Shown here: in pieces, positions 50,190 through 62,362 of the stretch | Numbering within the stretch: the first letter of the stretch is position 1 | Layout: every line of letters begins with the position of its first letter | Assembly (NCBI GenBank): GCA_030544235.1 | Contig: CM060464.1 | Coordinates: 31,150,152 to 31,214,151, forward strand | Length of the DNA: 64,000 nt | Reading direction: 5' to 3' | Source: Lepturacanthus savala | Taxonomy: Eukaryota > Chordata > Actinopteri > Scombriformes > Trichiuridae | Made by a program: the position numbers and the translations under genes | The notes under the pieces: model-generated | The model's database searches: none | What the model saw: the letters and a program-made list of their open reading frames with translations, nothing else | Told to the model about the DNA's origin: nothing

Positions 50190-50615
50190 GCAGATTTGAT
50201 ATCATGTCACCTGTTGGTTTGGACCCAGAACATCCATACAAGGAGTGCAAGGTGTTGCCTTTGTGGCACTATGGTATAAATTTACACTGTAAGATAGTTA
50301 CCCATTTTGTATTGCTCCTTTGCAGTACTGGTGCAGTAAATGATTCACCAGCAGACGGCACTAAGTACCTTACCCGTCAGTAGCTTGCGCCCTCGTGAAA
50401 GAAGTTCAGTGTGTACGTGGAGCGACAGTACACAGACCTCACACCATGTATGCTCCTGTTGACCTGGATTTTTTTCCTCTTTGCAGTTTCTGCAAAAATA
50501 AATATGTGACACAGGAAATGAGTTGGCCCATCATTTTCTGCAGTGTAATGCCTTTAAAGCTAAGGAAATACATCACTTTAACTTAGACTAGTTACTAGGA
50601 ACACACTTTATTAAA
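50190..50615. other. non-coding stretch, no gene seen
   Basis: An ATG in fair context at 50446 opens only a short frame. Nothing else is supported. Confidence 0.4.
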
Positions 50616-50620
50616 CAAGT

Positions 50621-50658
50621 AAGCTTAATGTTACTTGTAAACAAGTAACATTAAGCTT
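50621..50658. repeat. perfect 18-bp-arm hairpin
   Basis: AAGCTTAATGTTACTTGT, a 2-base spacer AA, then the exact reverse complement. Confidence 0.9.
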
Positions 50659-50963
50659 AATGAAATGATACAACAAGCTTTTGGATACTTTGTGAATTCC
50701 TGTTGTTGTGGTTCATTATTTAAGACATGTTAGACACAAGTAAGTAAGTCAGATTTGTTGATTATTAATGTAAACATTTAGAAAAATGGCATATCGCCAG
50801 AGTTTATGATGAATTGATTCATTTTTTAGTGGCAGGTGGTGACAGGCTGGATCCTGAGCAGGGAGACAGAGGTGAGGATCAGGCAGCAGAACAGAATCAG
50901 AACAGGATTTATTGATGCTCACTTTGTAGTAGTAAAACCTGCAGATACAACTGACTGTAGTTC

Positions 50964-51417
50964 TGTCAGGGTTTTCAGAAAAGGAACCCAGTAGCAACAC
51001 AAGATCAAATGGCAAGAGTTTATCTTTTGATGAGGCAGAGTTAAAAAAAAAAAAAAATCCACAATAGTTCAAAATCAGTAACATCTGTAACAGTCCAAAA
51101 TCCAACAATAGGCGCTCTGGAGGAAAATCACAGAGGAAGGCAAAGCAGCAAAACCTATTAACACGCAAGTTTCAGGCAGCAATGGCAGGCATATTCAGGA
51201 ACAGACTTACAGCAACAATGATCAGTGAAAGAGCGCAACAGAAACAGGATTTAAATACAAGGTGAGGACAACAGTGATTGGTGGAAACATAATGAGGGTA
51301 AGGGGAATCAGGTGTGGCAATCAAGGTGAGAAAAAAAAGAACACATGGTGAAACAAAACAAACAAAGGGTAATGCCCTTAGTGGCCAACAGGGCAGCCAG
51401 GGAGTCAAATCATGACA
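50964..51417 (-). mobile_element. solo LTR with target duplication
   Basis: 454 bp with inverted ends TGTCA...TGACA and a perfect 5-bp duplication AGTTC (50959-50963 and 51418-51422). On the minus strand TATTTAAA around 51250 can serve as TATA box, so the LTR is in minus orientation. Layout and base content match gypsy LTRs common in fish. No internal sequence remains. Confidence 0.82.
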
Positions 51418-51422
51418 AGTTC

Positions 51423-52780
51423 AGTCTATGATCTGTTTGACTGGAGCTGAAGAAGTTGATGTGGAGCAGGATGATTGTCAATATGTGGCAGCTGTGGAAC
51501 AGGAGCCTCAACTCCCACAATCTCACACAAATACACACACATACATCCCTCCCAACATTGTTTACAAAATAGCTATTTAGGGGCAGAATCATGTTGGTTT
51601 GGTACAGGAACCTGAGGCTGGTTCACAAAGTCTTAAACATCTGAAAAGTTCAGGAAATAGATATGTCAACAACAAAAATATCACATATTCTTTCTCACTT
51701 CCACACATACCTGCCCATTCACTGTTTCGAGAGTGTGTGCAGATGCTGATTTTGTAAAGTGATGAAAGTCTCAGATACTATTCATGTTGATGAGCTCACT
51801 CATAACGAAATGTTGTGAAACAGCATAAATGTGAAAAGTTGCCTTGTCATCATGAGGAAGATCACACAGGAACTTTGTTGTTTGGACTCATTTGGATCCA
51901 TTTTTTGATGCTTGTGGCTCGATATTATTGCGTCTGGCAAAATGTCCTGACTTAAATTATCCTCCTTCAGTCTCCTCCAGATGGCTTTGAAATTGACAGA
52001 AGAACTCAGGCAATTAGCCTTGTAAATTTAACTTCAGGACTGTAGGAGTTTTATGGAACAAACAGCCTTCTCCACAGGAGGCTGGTAATTTGATTTCGCC
52101 TGCGGACAAACTCTAATATGCGCATCTCTAATTTCAGTCATCTGGACAGTAAAATTATTCACCGGGGGACAAACTGTGCATCTGTGATGAACAAGCAGCT
52201 AATTTTCTTTATTTTTATTGTTAGGAGATAGCTAAAATCTCTTCCCTGGTAAATTATCTTTTTCTTCCACATCCATTTAATCTAAACATACACACTGCAT
52301 TGCTGCACCACGTTTTGTAGGCTGATCCAGACAAGGTTAAAATAACCATATGTGATGAACAGAATCTGAATAAAACAAATTTCAACATATCAAGATCAAT
52401 GAAAAGATAAAACAAACACCCCATGATCTGGAAGTAAAACTGATGAACCACCAAAATTCAATGGGTAATATTCAGTAGCCAGAGCCTGTTTTTTCCTACA
52501 AATCCTACTAAAACCTTCCAAGTGCAATTTGTATTACTCATTTGTGATAATTATGTATTTTGACTTGTTATCCTACAGTCAACAAATGTCTCACAATGAT
52601 AAAGAAATGGTCTTCAATTCTGGTTTGAGCTCAAAGCTAATATCAGCACACTACCATGCTTAGAAGGGTAGAAAAATAGAAAAACATGGAAGAGTTGTCA
52701 TGAATTGTATTTTTATCTATTTTTCAAGTGAGTTTTAAGTGAACTTGAAAAAAAATTTAATGGAAATTGGGTTTGTTTCT
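51423..52780. other. non-coding stretch, possible conserved element
   Basis: No gene is seen. About 51950-52200 has balanced composition, lacks recognised repeats and contains several homeodomain-like AATTA/TAATT cores, so it is a candidate conserved non-coding element. This is an inference only. Confidence 0.3.
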
Positions 52781-52782
52781 AG

Positions 52783-53106
52783 GCGGCACAATGGTACATT
52801 GCATAGTGCTGTTGCCTCACACTTTAAGGACTTGGTCTGGGACCTTTCTGTGTGGAGTTTGCATGTTGTCCCTGTGTCTGTGTAGGTTCTCTCCGGGTTC
52901 TCCAGTTCCTCCCACAGTCCAAAAAGCTGAGGTTAATTGGAGACTCAAAATTCTCCATAGGTGTGAGTGTGTGAGTGAATGGTATGTGTGCCCCACGGTA
53001 AATTGGAGATCTGTCTGAGGTGTATCCTGAAGTACGCTGGGATTGGCTCCAGGAGACCCCTGTGACCCTAGCAAGGAATAAACAATCATAGACAATGGAT
53101 AGATGG
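52783..53106 (+). mobile_element. SINE (L2-tailed family), copy 5
   Basis: The head GGCGGCACAATGGTACATTG is diverged and the B box has been lost to a small deletion (CTTTAAGGACTTGG). The body and the tail ATGGATAGATGG are present. It is an older copy. Confidence 0.75.
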
Positions 53107-56100
53107 ATCAACTGGTTTGGAGCAGTGATCAGATGCAAAGAGTAGTTTCTTCAGAAGGTGGAGATACAGGCTAAGATAAACATGGTCATAATAAACAGAA
53201 TAGAAGTATAAAACCAGTCAGATGTGTAGGGATTTGTTTCATTTGGGCAAATTGTGATAGTTATTTCATGTCAGCTGGTGTTGAGTGTGTTTTGTGCTGT
53301 CTGGACACCGAGACAAGGAAATGTATATCATGAACATCCATGAAGGTACTGATGGAGGAAACAGCTCATCAGTTTGAAGTTAAATGTTTGCTATGTCAGA
53401 ACTTGTTAAAGTTGTTTCCATCTCACGTTTAATGCATTACCTGTATTAAATACATTAACAAGTGTTTTGTGGAAGTTTTTCCCTCAAACTTTGCTGTGAT
53501 TTTTTGCAATCTAATCAAAATAAGTTGACAGAAACACAACAATAAGAATTGTAGTGCGATTGATGTTTCAGAGAATTAAATTGTATTATAAAAGGTTCCT
53601 GTTATTGATTTTCATCATCGATTAGAATCAACCAGACATGTCTGTTTCGCGTGCACAGGAAATCCTCCTGCTGACACTGATACTGTTTAGAACTCGCTAG
53701 GTTAAAAATAAAAACTTTTAAAAAGAGAGAGAGAGAGCAAGCTGAAAATAGGCTACCACCTTGGCCCGTTTCTCACTGACATAACATCCCCTCTGTATCT
53801 GCCAGAGGTGTGTTGAGGTGTTAATGTCCTGTCAGTCCTCAGAGGAGCAGAATCACTCTGGGTTTAAACCAGGGGCACAAACATGTTTTTATGAATGTCA
53901 CCGTGCATCTGTTTGGGTCTTTATTACAGTGTCCATGAATCATTTTTTCCCTATCATGTGTGGGAGAATCTGTTTTTCTCTATGAATCGGTTTTTCACAT
54001 CTAGTTAAGTGAACATGTCTGTGTATGATATGTGCTGTGAGACTAAAGGTGAGAGTTGGAGTTATAAACTAAATTATAGCGATTATCTGCAGTTTGTGTG
54101 AGAGCATCCTAACAGAATATGGCAGCAGCTGCAGCAGCACAACACAACAAAAACACAGAACAAAAATAGAAACTCTGAGAGCACAAACCCCCACCAAGCA
54201 GACAGCTAAGCTAACGGTGGCACCTGTTTGAAGGTCCATTTACATTTAGAAACCAGGACCTCTTCCTGATCATCACCAACATGTAATCATATGTTCATGG
54301 AATGACTCCCAACAGTCTACCCAACTTTTTGAGTTTTCTTTGTAACAAATAGACAAATGCTAGCGATCACATTATCTCCTTGGCGGAGATAGCACATGTG
54401 AAGAAATGAAGCTGTAGGTGAACATCACTGAATAAAAATATTCTTAAACATAAAAAAACATAAAAAAAAATGCACAAAGAAGCAACTGCTGGGTGAATCT
54501 TAACTAAAAGCTGGGGATGTTAATTCATTGGTCAATGTGTTTATTCCTTTTCTCACCTGTGTGGAGGAAAGAAGCCTGAGGCCAAATGTATAATCTCTGT
54601 ATATTTAGGTTTCAAATATACAGAAACAGGAGACACTTAATCACTTATACACTTAATGTAGGTTATTCCTAATGCCCGTTAATGAAGAATAATAATCCTT
54701 ATTTATATTAAGATCAAGTTTATTTATATATAGATGACTATCATTATAATTATTATAATGTATGATGACAAGCAAACACATATTTACTCAAGATAGAATG
54801 AAAGGCTATAAAGAAGATTGTTAACAACTCATTATAATAATAATATCATTTTTAAGTTATAGATATCTCCTAATTACACTAAGTGGTTTCAAAATACTTT
54901 ATATTATATCATCCAGCAAAACTATACATTCCTAACAGAGATGAGCTATCGTTTTTGTTTTTTCTGCCCTCATCTTTTGCAAAAATTTAAGACCAACATA
55001 ACTGCATATGGCAAGCTAGAAAAAAAATATATTTAATACCTTTATGTGTTTTGATTTTGTTTTCATTTTCCATAATTGTGTGTGGGGAAAAATGCTTTTG
55101 TGGTTTTGATTGAAAGACCTCCTTGTTGCAGAAAATTACATATTGTGCATTTAATAGAAACTAGTGGTGTTCTGTAATGTCAAAATTACACATCCTAATT
55201 TATTTCATTTAATTTAATTCACAGAAGAGCTGTTATATAAGATAATTTTCGGCTAAAAAGAAAAGTCTTTCTTTTGGAGACGTACGTTGTGAATTATGAT
55301 CTCTTCTCAGTGAAATTGATTAACAGTATCTGGAAAAGGTTAGACTTTTCTCGGTGTTTTAGAGCACCGGGCATTTGTTTTTGGAAAACACGTCAAGATA
55401 ACAGACTTGTAAATCAGTTCGGCATTTGGTAAAACCCTTCTTTTAGCTCATTTATAGTGGAAAAGTGAAAAGAAATCTGCAATTTTTGTATTTCTTGCTT
55501 TTATCCGTTGCTAAAAAAAAAAAGTAAAAAGTACCAACTTTTGAGAAAAAATATCTGGGTTTTCAGCTGCTTAGATGTTCAACCAGTTACGTAGTCTCTA
55601 ATGTAGACTGAATTTATTGGAGCATGCTCAGTGAACACTATGAGCTAAAAAAAAGGGTTCAAATGCTGCATGATGATTTAGACACAAATTCAACATTTAA
55701 TACAGTATAGAAAAAAAGTATTCATAGAGCTATAACCTTTATAGTTAAAACCAACAGAGGCAGTTTCATGTGTTGCTGTTCCTTGTTATTAAGCTTAAGC
55801 AAACATATATTTGTTTTTGTGAAAGTCTCTATATGGTTTGTGATGTATCAATTAGTGTCACCATATAAATTATAAGATTTAGATGCTGTTTGGCTTCAGC
55901 TGTTGTTTCACTGTTGGACATGATTGAGAAAATTCGCAGCTTTTTGTTTCCTCACGTGTCTCAGACCTGCAGCCATCACTGTTTCTGCTTTAATAGAAAC
56001 ATCAATGTCACAAATAAAATACAGAAAAAGTGCAGACAGACTCATAACTCAAGTGTTTTTGACTTTTAAAGGTCAGCATTAGCTGCCTTTAATTCTTGTA

Positions 56101-57950
56101 GAATACAGAGCACTGATCTGACCTCTGCTGCAGCAACACTGACGGCTTCTCGCTTTCATTCCAATCTCTAAAACATTTAGGATGTATACTTTCACGAAGC
56201 TTTAAAGGAAAAAAAAAACATATTTGTTCCGTGTTAATGTTAATTTGTGTGTGTTTTTGGGGCTGCGTGACCTTGGAAATGTCAGGTTGGCTGTTGGCTC
56301 TCGGTGCCGCGCTGCCAGCTGCTACTGACAGATTTGAGGAATGAAAGGCTGAGGTGTTGCAGGCAGACCTCTGCTTTGCTTATTGAGAGCAGATGGCAAG
56401 GACACAATAAGAATTTGTTATCCACGACTATTCCTGCAGCTGCTGAGTGTTGTTACTGCTAAAACACTGACAATAGCTTAGCAGCCGCAAACGTTCAAGT
56501 CCTTGTTGGTGTTTTGTTTGCTCTTCCAGGGAGATGAAGTCTGGTGTTGACAATTGGAAGTTAAAGACAAAAGAGAGAAAAGCTGAGTGATTTTACACAA
56601 TCAGACACTTGGGACCAACTGTGGAAAAAGAACAGGGACTAATTAGGTGTATGAAAGTCAGTGTCATGGTTTTACAGCAATTCTCTTTAAGGTGGGATCA
56701 TCTCTGAGGAGGAGGAGGTATGTGTGCGTGTGTGTGTGTGTGTGCATGTGCTTGTGTGATGTACCACTATAATTACCCTTATTATTAGCTTTTTATTATC
56801 ATCATGGGTTTACCATTGTGCTGCTGATTTTTGTAACTTGCATTTTTGTTGCCTTCACCAAGGACACCTTTTTTCACTGCTGTTTGTTTATCTGTGAGCA
56901 GAATTATGAAAATAACTACTGGGCCAAAGTGTTATATTTTGAAACACTTTTGGATTTGACTTTTGTAAACATAAAACCACATCATAGCTAACTTTTCTGT
57001 GAACAACAATACTAACACAATTTTTTTTATTATATATATTATATTTTTATTTTTAATTATAGAAAGCTGTAACCAGCATGTACTTAAAAACCTTAACAAA
57101 ACACAGTGGGAAGAAAACAGCTCATATTTTCCTTAACTATTTGCTGTAGTACACCATATTCACAATGCCCTAACTACTACAGGTGAGATTTATTTATAAG
57201 GTGTGTAGTATGCAATGAATACCTGAAAATATGCACTAAAAAACAATAAACAAACTTTTTATCATTCTTTTTGCTGTAGTACATCAAATTAACAATTGTG
57301 ATTATTATATGATGTACTAGAGCAAACAGAGTAGGGTAAGGTCATTTTATTTATTTTTGATGAACATTTCTCATCGATCAATTCATACTGAACTACACGG
57401 TCCCTAACACAGTGACTCCTGGTAGATTATCAAAGTTGAGACGTAAAATCATATTGAGTAAAACGTAAAATCATGAGGACAGTTGACAGTAATATTCTAT
57501 TATATCAGGGTATGATGAAGACGCTGTATACTAGACTATTTATTAATGTGGACACTGTCTTGGTCTCCAATTAAAAACACAGATAAAACCAAACATCAAG
57601 ACAATATCCAACAAGCCAATTGCACCACAGCGAAATCAGGCTGATATTTATGGAGCCTTATGCAGCCCCAGAAATCATTGTGTGACCCCAATTGGGTCAG
57701 GACTCCAAATTTGAGAATGACTAGCCTAATATATCATGAAGTAAAGAAAGAAATATGAGAAAATATCCCAAACTATAGCAGAAAGACTTTTATCACAGGG
57801 ACATTCAAAGTTGTTTTTTTTTTTTTTTTACCTTTCTTTACATGTTCCAGATTTTCTGTCCTCAGAAGAGTCACCAGTTGTAATGGGTCATCAGTCTTTA
57901 TCAGCTGAATACAGCACACTATGAAAAACAGATGAATGAAATGATAATTT
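53107..57950. other. 4.8-kb non-coding stretch, no gene seen
   Basis: No gene, RNA or transposon recognised. Short low-complexity tracts occur, for example GA near 53724 and GT near 56726. All open frames are short. Confidence 0.5.
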
Positions 57951-57951
57951 G

Positions 57952-58150
57952 GGCGACACAGTGGCGCAAGTCCCCTCCTTCTGTGTGGAGTTTGCATGTT
58001 CTTTCTGTGTCTGCGTGGGTTTTCTCCAGGTTCTTCTTCCCCCCACAGTCCAAAAACATCCCTGCCTCTCGCTTGTAATGCACTGGGATTGGCTCCAGCA
58101 GTAGAAGGTATAGAAAATGAATGAATGAATGAATGAATGAATGAATGAAT
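57952..58150 (+). mobile_element. SINE (L2-tailed family), copy 6, internally deleted
   Basis: The head GGGCGACACAGTGGCGCAAG jumps straight to CTTCTGTGTGGAGTTTGCATG, so the B box is gone. A second deletion removes the middle. The tail is (GAAT)n at 58118-58149, the typical L2-like microsatellite end. Confidence 0.8.
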
Positions 58151-58461
58151 AAAGTGATAATGGATGATTATGTAATGGGTTAAAAAAAAGTGCCGTTAAA
58201 AATGCTAAAATACCTTTAAAACTTTTTTAAAACTTTAAAACTCTGTTTATAGTATTTCCTAAAATGCTTCTTTTTCAAAGTTGATTCTTAAAAGTTAATT
58301 CTGAAAACACTTCTGTTGTCGGTTTTTCACTCTTTCTGTGTTTTTCATTTATTATTCCCTCTACAAGTAAGAAAAGTGCACATCATCAGTTGTGACATGT
58401 TCCTATGTTTTCTGTGTTGTAAAATAGAAGTAAGATGTAAAGTACTGGAGTTCGCAGAACT

Positions 58462-58797
58462 CATCTCATCTTCTATACCCGCTTATTCCTCATTAGGGTC
58501 ACAGGGGTCTACTGGAGCCAATCCCAGCGCATTACAGCGAGAGGCAGGGATACACCCTAGATGGTCGCCAGCCAATCGTGGGGCACACACACCATTCACT
58601 CACACATTAGAGTCGACAATTAACCTGAGCATGTTTTTGGACTGTGGGAGGAAGCCGGAGTACCCGGTGAAAACCCATGCAGACACGGGGAGAACATGCA
58701 AACTCCACACAGAAAGGTCCCAGACCCAGGACCAAGGAGGTCTTGAACCTGCGACCTTTTTGCTGTGAGGCAAACCACTACGCTACCATGTCGCAGG
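58462..58797 (-). mobile_element. SINE (L2-tailed family), copy 7, full length
   Basis: A complete minus-strand copy, from the tail side (CATCTCATCTTCTATACCCG) to the head (GCTACCATGTCGC). It has a B-box-like GGTTCAAGACC on its own strand. The 10-bp duplication TCGCAGAACT flanks it (58452-58461 and 58798-58807). It is the best reference copy in the window. Confidence 0.88.
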
Positions 58798-59065
58798 TCG
58801 CAGAACTTTGACAGTTAAGTTTTATTTTACTTTCAACGTAGATTTCTTGCTAGCTGCATTGTGTGGCGCAAACTATGTTCAGAGGTGTAGTTGTGCTGTT
58901 TTTATGGAGTGATTAACATTTAATAAAAATGTGTAGCAATGTAACTGAAGTAAAGAGTGAGTTTATGTTACTGTACAATTTTCTCTCCATTTAAATATAC
59001 AGCATGTCACCTCTGATTTAAACCATTGTAAAGGTATTTTGTTGTATATGATAACATACAACGTA

Positions 59066-59827
59066 GAGTGCCAAGAAAATATTCCCCACACCATTACACC
59101 ACCACCACCAGCCTGAACCGTTGATACAAGGCAGGATGGATCCATGCTTTCATGTTGTTGACACCAAATTCTGACCCTCTGATACCATCCGAATGTCACA
59201 GCAGAAATCGAGACTCATCAGACCAGGCAACGTTTTTCCAATCTTCTATTGTCCAATGTCGATGAGCTTGTGAAAATTGTAGCCTCAGTTTCCTGTTCTT
59301 AGCTGAAAGGAGTGGCACCCGGCGTGGTCTTCTGCTGCTGTAGCCCATCTGCCTCAAAGTTCGACGTACTGTGCGTTCAGAGATGCTCTTCTGCCTACCT
59401 TGGTTGTAACGGGTGGTTATTTGAGTCACTTTTGCCTTTCTATCAGCTCGAACCAGTCTGGCCATTCTCCTCTGACCTCTGGCATCAACAAGGCATTTCC
59501 GCCCACAGAACTGCCGCTCACTGGATATTTTTTCTTTTTCGGACCATTCTCTGTAAACCCTAGAGATGGTTGTGCGTGAAAATCCCAGTAGATCAGCAGT
59601 TTCTGAAATACCCAGACCAGCCCTTCTGGCACCAACAACCATGCCACGTTCAAAGTCACTCAAATCACCTTCCCCATACTGATGCTCGGTTTGAACTGCA
59701 GGAGATTGTCTTGACCATGTCTACATGCCTAAATGCACTGAGTTGCCGCCATGTGATTGGTTGATTAGAAATTAAGTGTTAACGAGCAGTTGGACAGGTG
59801 TACCTAATAAAGTGGCCGGTGAGTGTA
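59066..59827 (-). mobile_element. Tc1-like transposon, 3'-truncated
   Basis: The right end on the minus strand starts TACACTCACCGGCCACTTTA, a terminal repeat found on a common fish Tc1-like element, ending at a TA. The transposase reads inward from it. The left part, beyond about 59066, is lost, so only one terminal repeat remains. Confidence 0.8.
59070..59663 (-). pseudogene. Tc1-like transposase, N-terminal half
   Basis: The ATG at 59661-59663 starts a 155-codon frame. The N-terminus has paired-like helix-turn-helix motifs: SDFERGMVVGARRAGLGISE with SRTTISRVYREW, then a second region around SERTVRRTLRQMGY. The frame reaches WKNVAWSDESRFLL, where the first catalytic Asp (SDES) of the DDE core lies. 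A stop at about 59196 follows; the next motif, VQAGGGGVMVWGIFSWHS, continues at about 59060-59110. The second Asp and the Glu are missing because the element is truncated. It cannot be active. Confidence 0.82.
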
Positions 59828-59828
59828 T

Positions 59829-60600
59829 ATATGTATAAGACTCAACAGAGCTTAGGATTCTTAGGAATTGGTCTTATAATAATTAGTAATAACATAAAGG
59901 TTTGACTTGAGACAACTTGTTATTATAAATACTGTCTTATAAATATTAATATTTATTCAGCAGATATGAGTCGAATGGTTGTCCTGATTGATAAATAGTT
60001 CTTACTACTACAGCTAAGTTGCCTAAATTAAATATTTTTCCACGAATCATTGTCATTTTGTGTGTACTACTAGAGTGCCAGTTGGAAGAATGTATTCCTA
60101 TAAAAAAAAAGTGAAAGCTTAAGTAGATTTTTATGTTTGACCACATGAGGATGTGTTGGACTGTTACATAGTCTAAAGAGACAAATTGTACATTGGGTAA
60201 GACATGGACATATATGAGATAAGGACTTACATGCAAATGCAGATATTGTAAGAAAAGGGCTACAATTTATGTTGAAAGATGCATACATTGCATAAATGCA
60301 ATTTAATTTATGAAGAAATTCATATGTGTTTATAAATAAATTAGTTTAGGCCCAGATTATGTGCTGTTGGTGATAGTGCTGGGATTTCCAGAGGGTCTGT
60401 GAACACCAAGGACACACACAGCTATATGGCCCTGGTTGTCTGGGCAACTGCTGTTTTTCCCCCCTCGGCTGATGTTGCCCTTCTGAGGAAAAATATAATA
60501 TAAAGGATTTTAGATTTCACCATAATGTTTCTTTATAATTCCTAATTTTCAGAAATTTCCTAAAATAACGTCGTCAGACTGACTCAATCATTCAGATTCT
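59829..60600. other. non-coding stretch, no gene seen
   Basis: AT-rich. No features recognised. Confidence 0.5.
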
Positions 60601-60667
60601 CATCAGACACCGTGAGAGAAAGGCAAAAGGGAGGGTCGGGCGGGGTTCTTTCCAATATCCTAACTCC

Positions 60668-60893
60668 TATCCTTGACCTGTGCTTGTGGCCTCACGCTTT
60701 GCTGATGCCTCTGTGGAGAAAACAATAAAGTTTCCTCGTTGTCAGCTTAGCGAAACAACTTTTGGGGGACTTTTCCCCATTTAACATGCCAATTTCAAAT
60801 GAGAAAATTACCTTTGAATTGCGCTTTTGCAAGATATAGAATTCAACTTCTGTTGTCAATAGCATCATCACGAGGCCACAAGCACAATTAGGA
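60668..60893. repeat. inverted-repeat pair, possible MITE core
   Basis: TGTGCTTGTGGCCTC at 60679-60693 recurs exactly inverted at 60872-60886, with looser inverted similarity on both sides. It is about 180 bp apart. No terminal ends or target duplication could be fixed. Confidence 0.5.
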
Positions 60894-61680
60894 TAATAGA
60901 AAGATAGTCTATCTCACTTGTGATATGGTCTCGTAGTAACCAGGCAACCGATCGGCATTTGCCTGCATATCAACTCGAGACAAGACGACCAAGGATCCTG
61001 AAGATGCCGCAGCAGTAGAGCGACTGCCCTAATGAGTCTGAAAAGATGAGCTTGAGATGTACACAGTAAATCAAATGATCACTATCAACTTCTCTAAAAT
61101 CCAATGTCCAGTTTGCAACGTTTAGTGAGCCTACAGCCAGCTACTGTGCCACGTTTAGTTTAAGTAGCCTAGCAAGAAAAAAGTCCAACAGCCAGCTAGG
61201 TTGCAGTCAACAGTTTACACGCCGACTGTTTTGTGGTATAACCACAAAAGTTAGCCTACATGCATATCTGCTGATACATAGCCTAAAGATTTTGTTTTAG
61301 CCAGCAAGATGAATGATAGAAATAATGCATCATGTGAATTATTTTACTCAATATGATAAATAGCCATCTAATCTTAACTATTCTGGGTCATGTATGTTGT
61401 GTTTAAAAAAAAAAAAAAAAACAATTTGAAATGCCCACGGAAAAGAGATGCATTCAGGAGAGAGAGAAACAACTAAAGTCATATCAAACTCATATTTTAG
61501 CCTACTAATAGCCTTTTCTCATTATTTCATTACATTAAGATGAGAAGCAGCCACAAACCTCCACACATGAGGAAAATATGGATCAGAAGGAAACATTTAG
61601 AGCAGGTAGGCATGATGCTGATCATCTGATATAGGACTAATAAAGGTTAGGTTGTGTTTTTGTTGTTGTTGCTGTTTGTG

Positions 61681-61711
61681 TTTTTTTTTTTTTTTTTTGG
61701 GGGGGGGGGGG
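61681..61711. repeat. T18-G13 homopolymer junction
   Basis: Eighteen T followed directly by thirteen G, an assembly- and sequencing-prone tract. Confidence 0.9.
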
Positions 61712-61752
61712 ATACTTTATACAGTATAGTTTATACAGGGAGATACTTTATA

Positions 61753-62087
61753 CAGTATCTCCCAAAAGTGAGTATGCCCCTCACATTTTTATAAATACTT
61801 TATTATATCTTTTCATGTAGAAACACTGACGATATGACACTTTGATTAAGTGTAGTCGGCCTACAGTGTAAGTTTATTGTCTCCTCAAAATGATTCAACA
61901 TGCAGCCATTAATGTCTGAACCGCTGCCAACAAAAGTAAGTACACACCTAAGTGAAAATGTCCAAATTGTGCCCTAAGTGTCAATTTTTGCGTGGCTACC
62001 ACTTTTTTTCCATCACTGTCTTAACTTGCCTTGGACATAAAATTCACTAGACCTTCACAGGTTGCCACTGGAAACCTCGTCCACTCC
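61753..62087. mobile_element. Tc1-like terminal region, truncated
   Basis: It starts after a TA with CAGTATCTCCCAAAAGTGAG, the terminal repeat of a widespread fish Tc1-like element. It continues with TCAACATGCAGCCATTAATG and CCAACAAAAGTAAGTACACA, typical inner sequence. At about 62040-62087 it jumps to the antisense C-terminal end of the transposase (CTTCACAGGTTGCCACTGGA). It then stops where the next repeat begins at 62089. Confidence 0.7.
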
Positions 62088-62088
62088 T

Positions 62089-62315
62089 CCATTCAATTCA
62101 ATTCACTTTTATTTATATAGCCCAATATTACAACAGAGTTGTCTCAAAGTGCTTCACAAAATTCAGTCCAAAGTGACTCAGACATCCCCCGTCCTTAGAC
62201 TCTCCTTCTCAGCAAGGAAAAACTCCAAAACCCAGTGGGAAAGAAGAAACTTTGCGGAGAACCACAGTGCCACAGAACCAGGACTGAAAGGCATCTATCT
62301 GATGATGATGAATTA
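62089..62315 (-). mobile_element. AATTG-tailed retroelement/SINE 3' end, copy C
   Basis: The left edge ATTCAATTCAATTCACTTTT is the inverted tail. The body matches 19454-19712 closely through CATCCCCCGTCCTTAGAC to GATGATGATGAATTAGT. A segment present in copy A (AGAAGAGATCCACTCCCATG region) is missing here. It abuts and interrupts the Tc1-like fragment. Confidence 0.8.
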
Positions 62316-62362
62316 GTCTGTAGAGATGTTTCATTCTGTAGAGATGCTAATCTCTACAGACT
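62315..62362. repeat. hairpin with repeated arm
   Basis: AGTCTGTAGAGAT and its reverse complement (62350-62362) flank a 22-base loop that holds a second direct copy of TCTGTAGAGATG. Confidence 0.8.
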
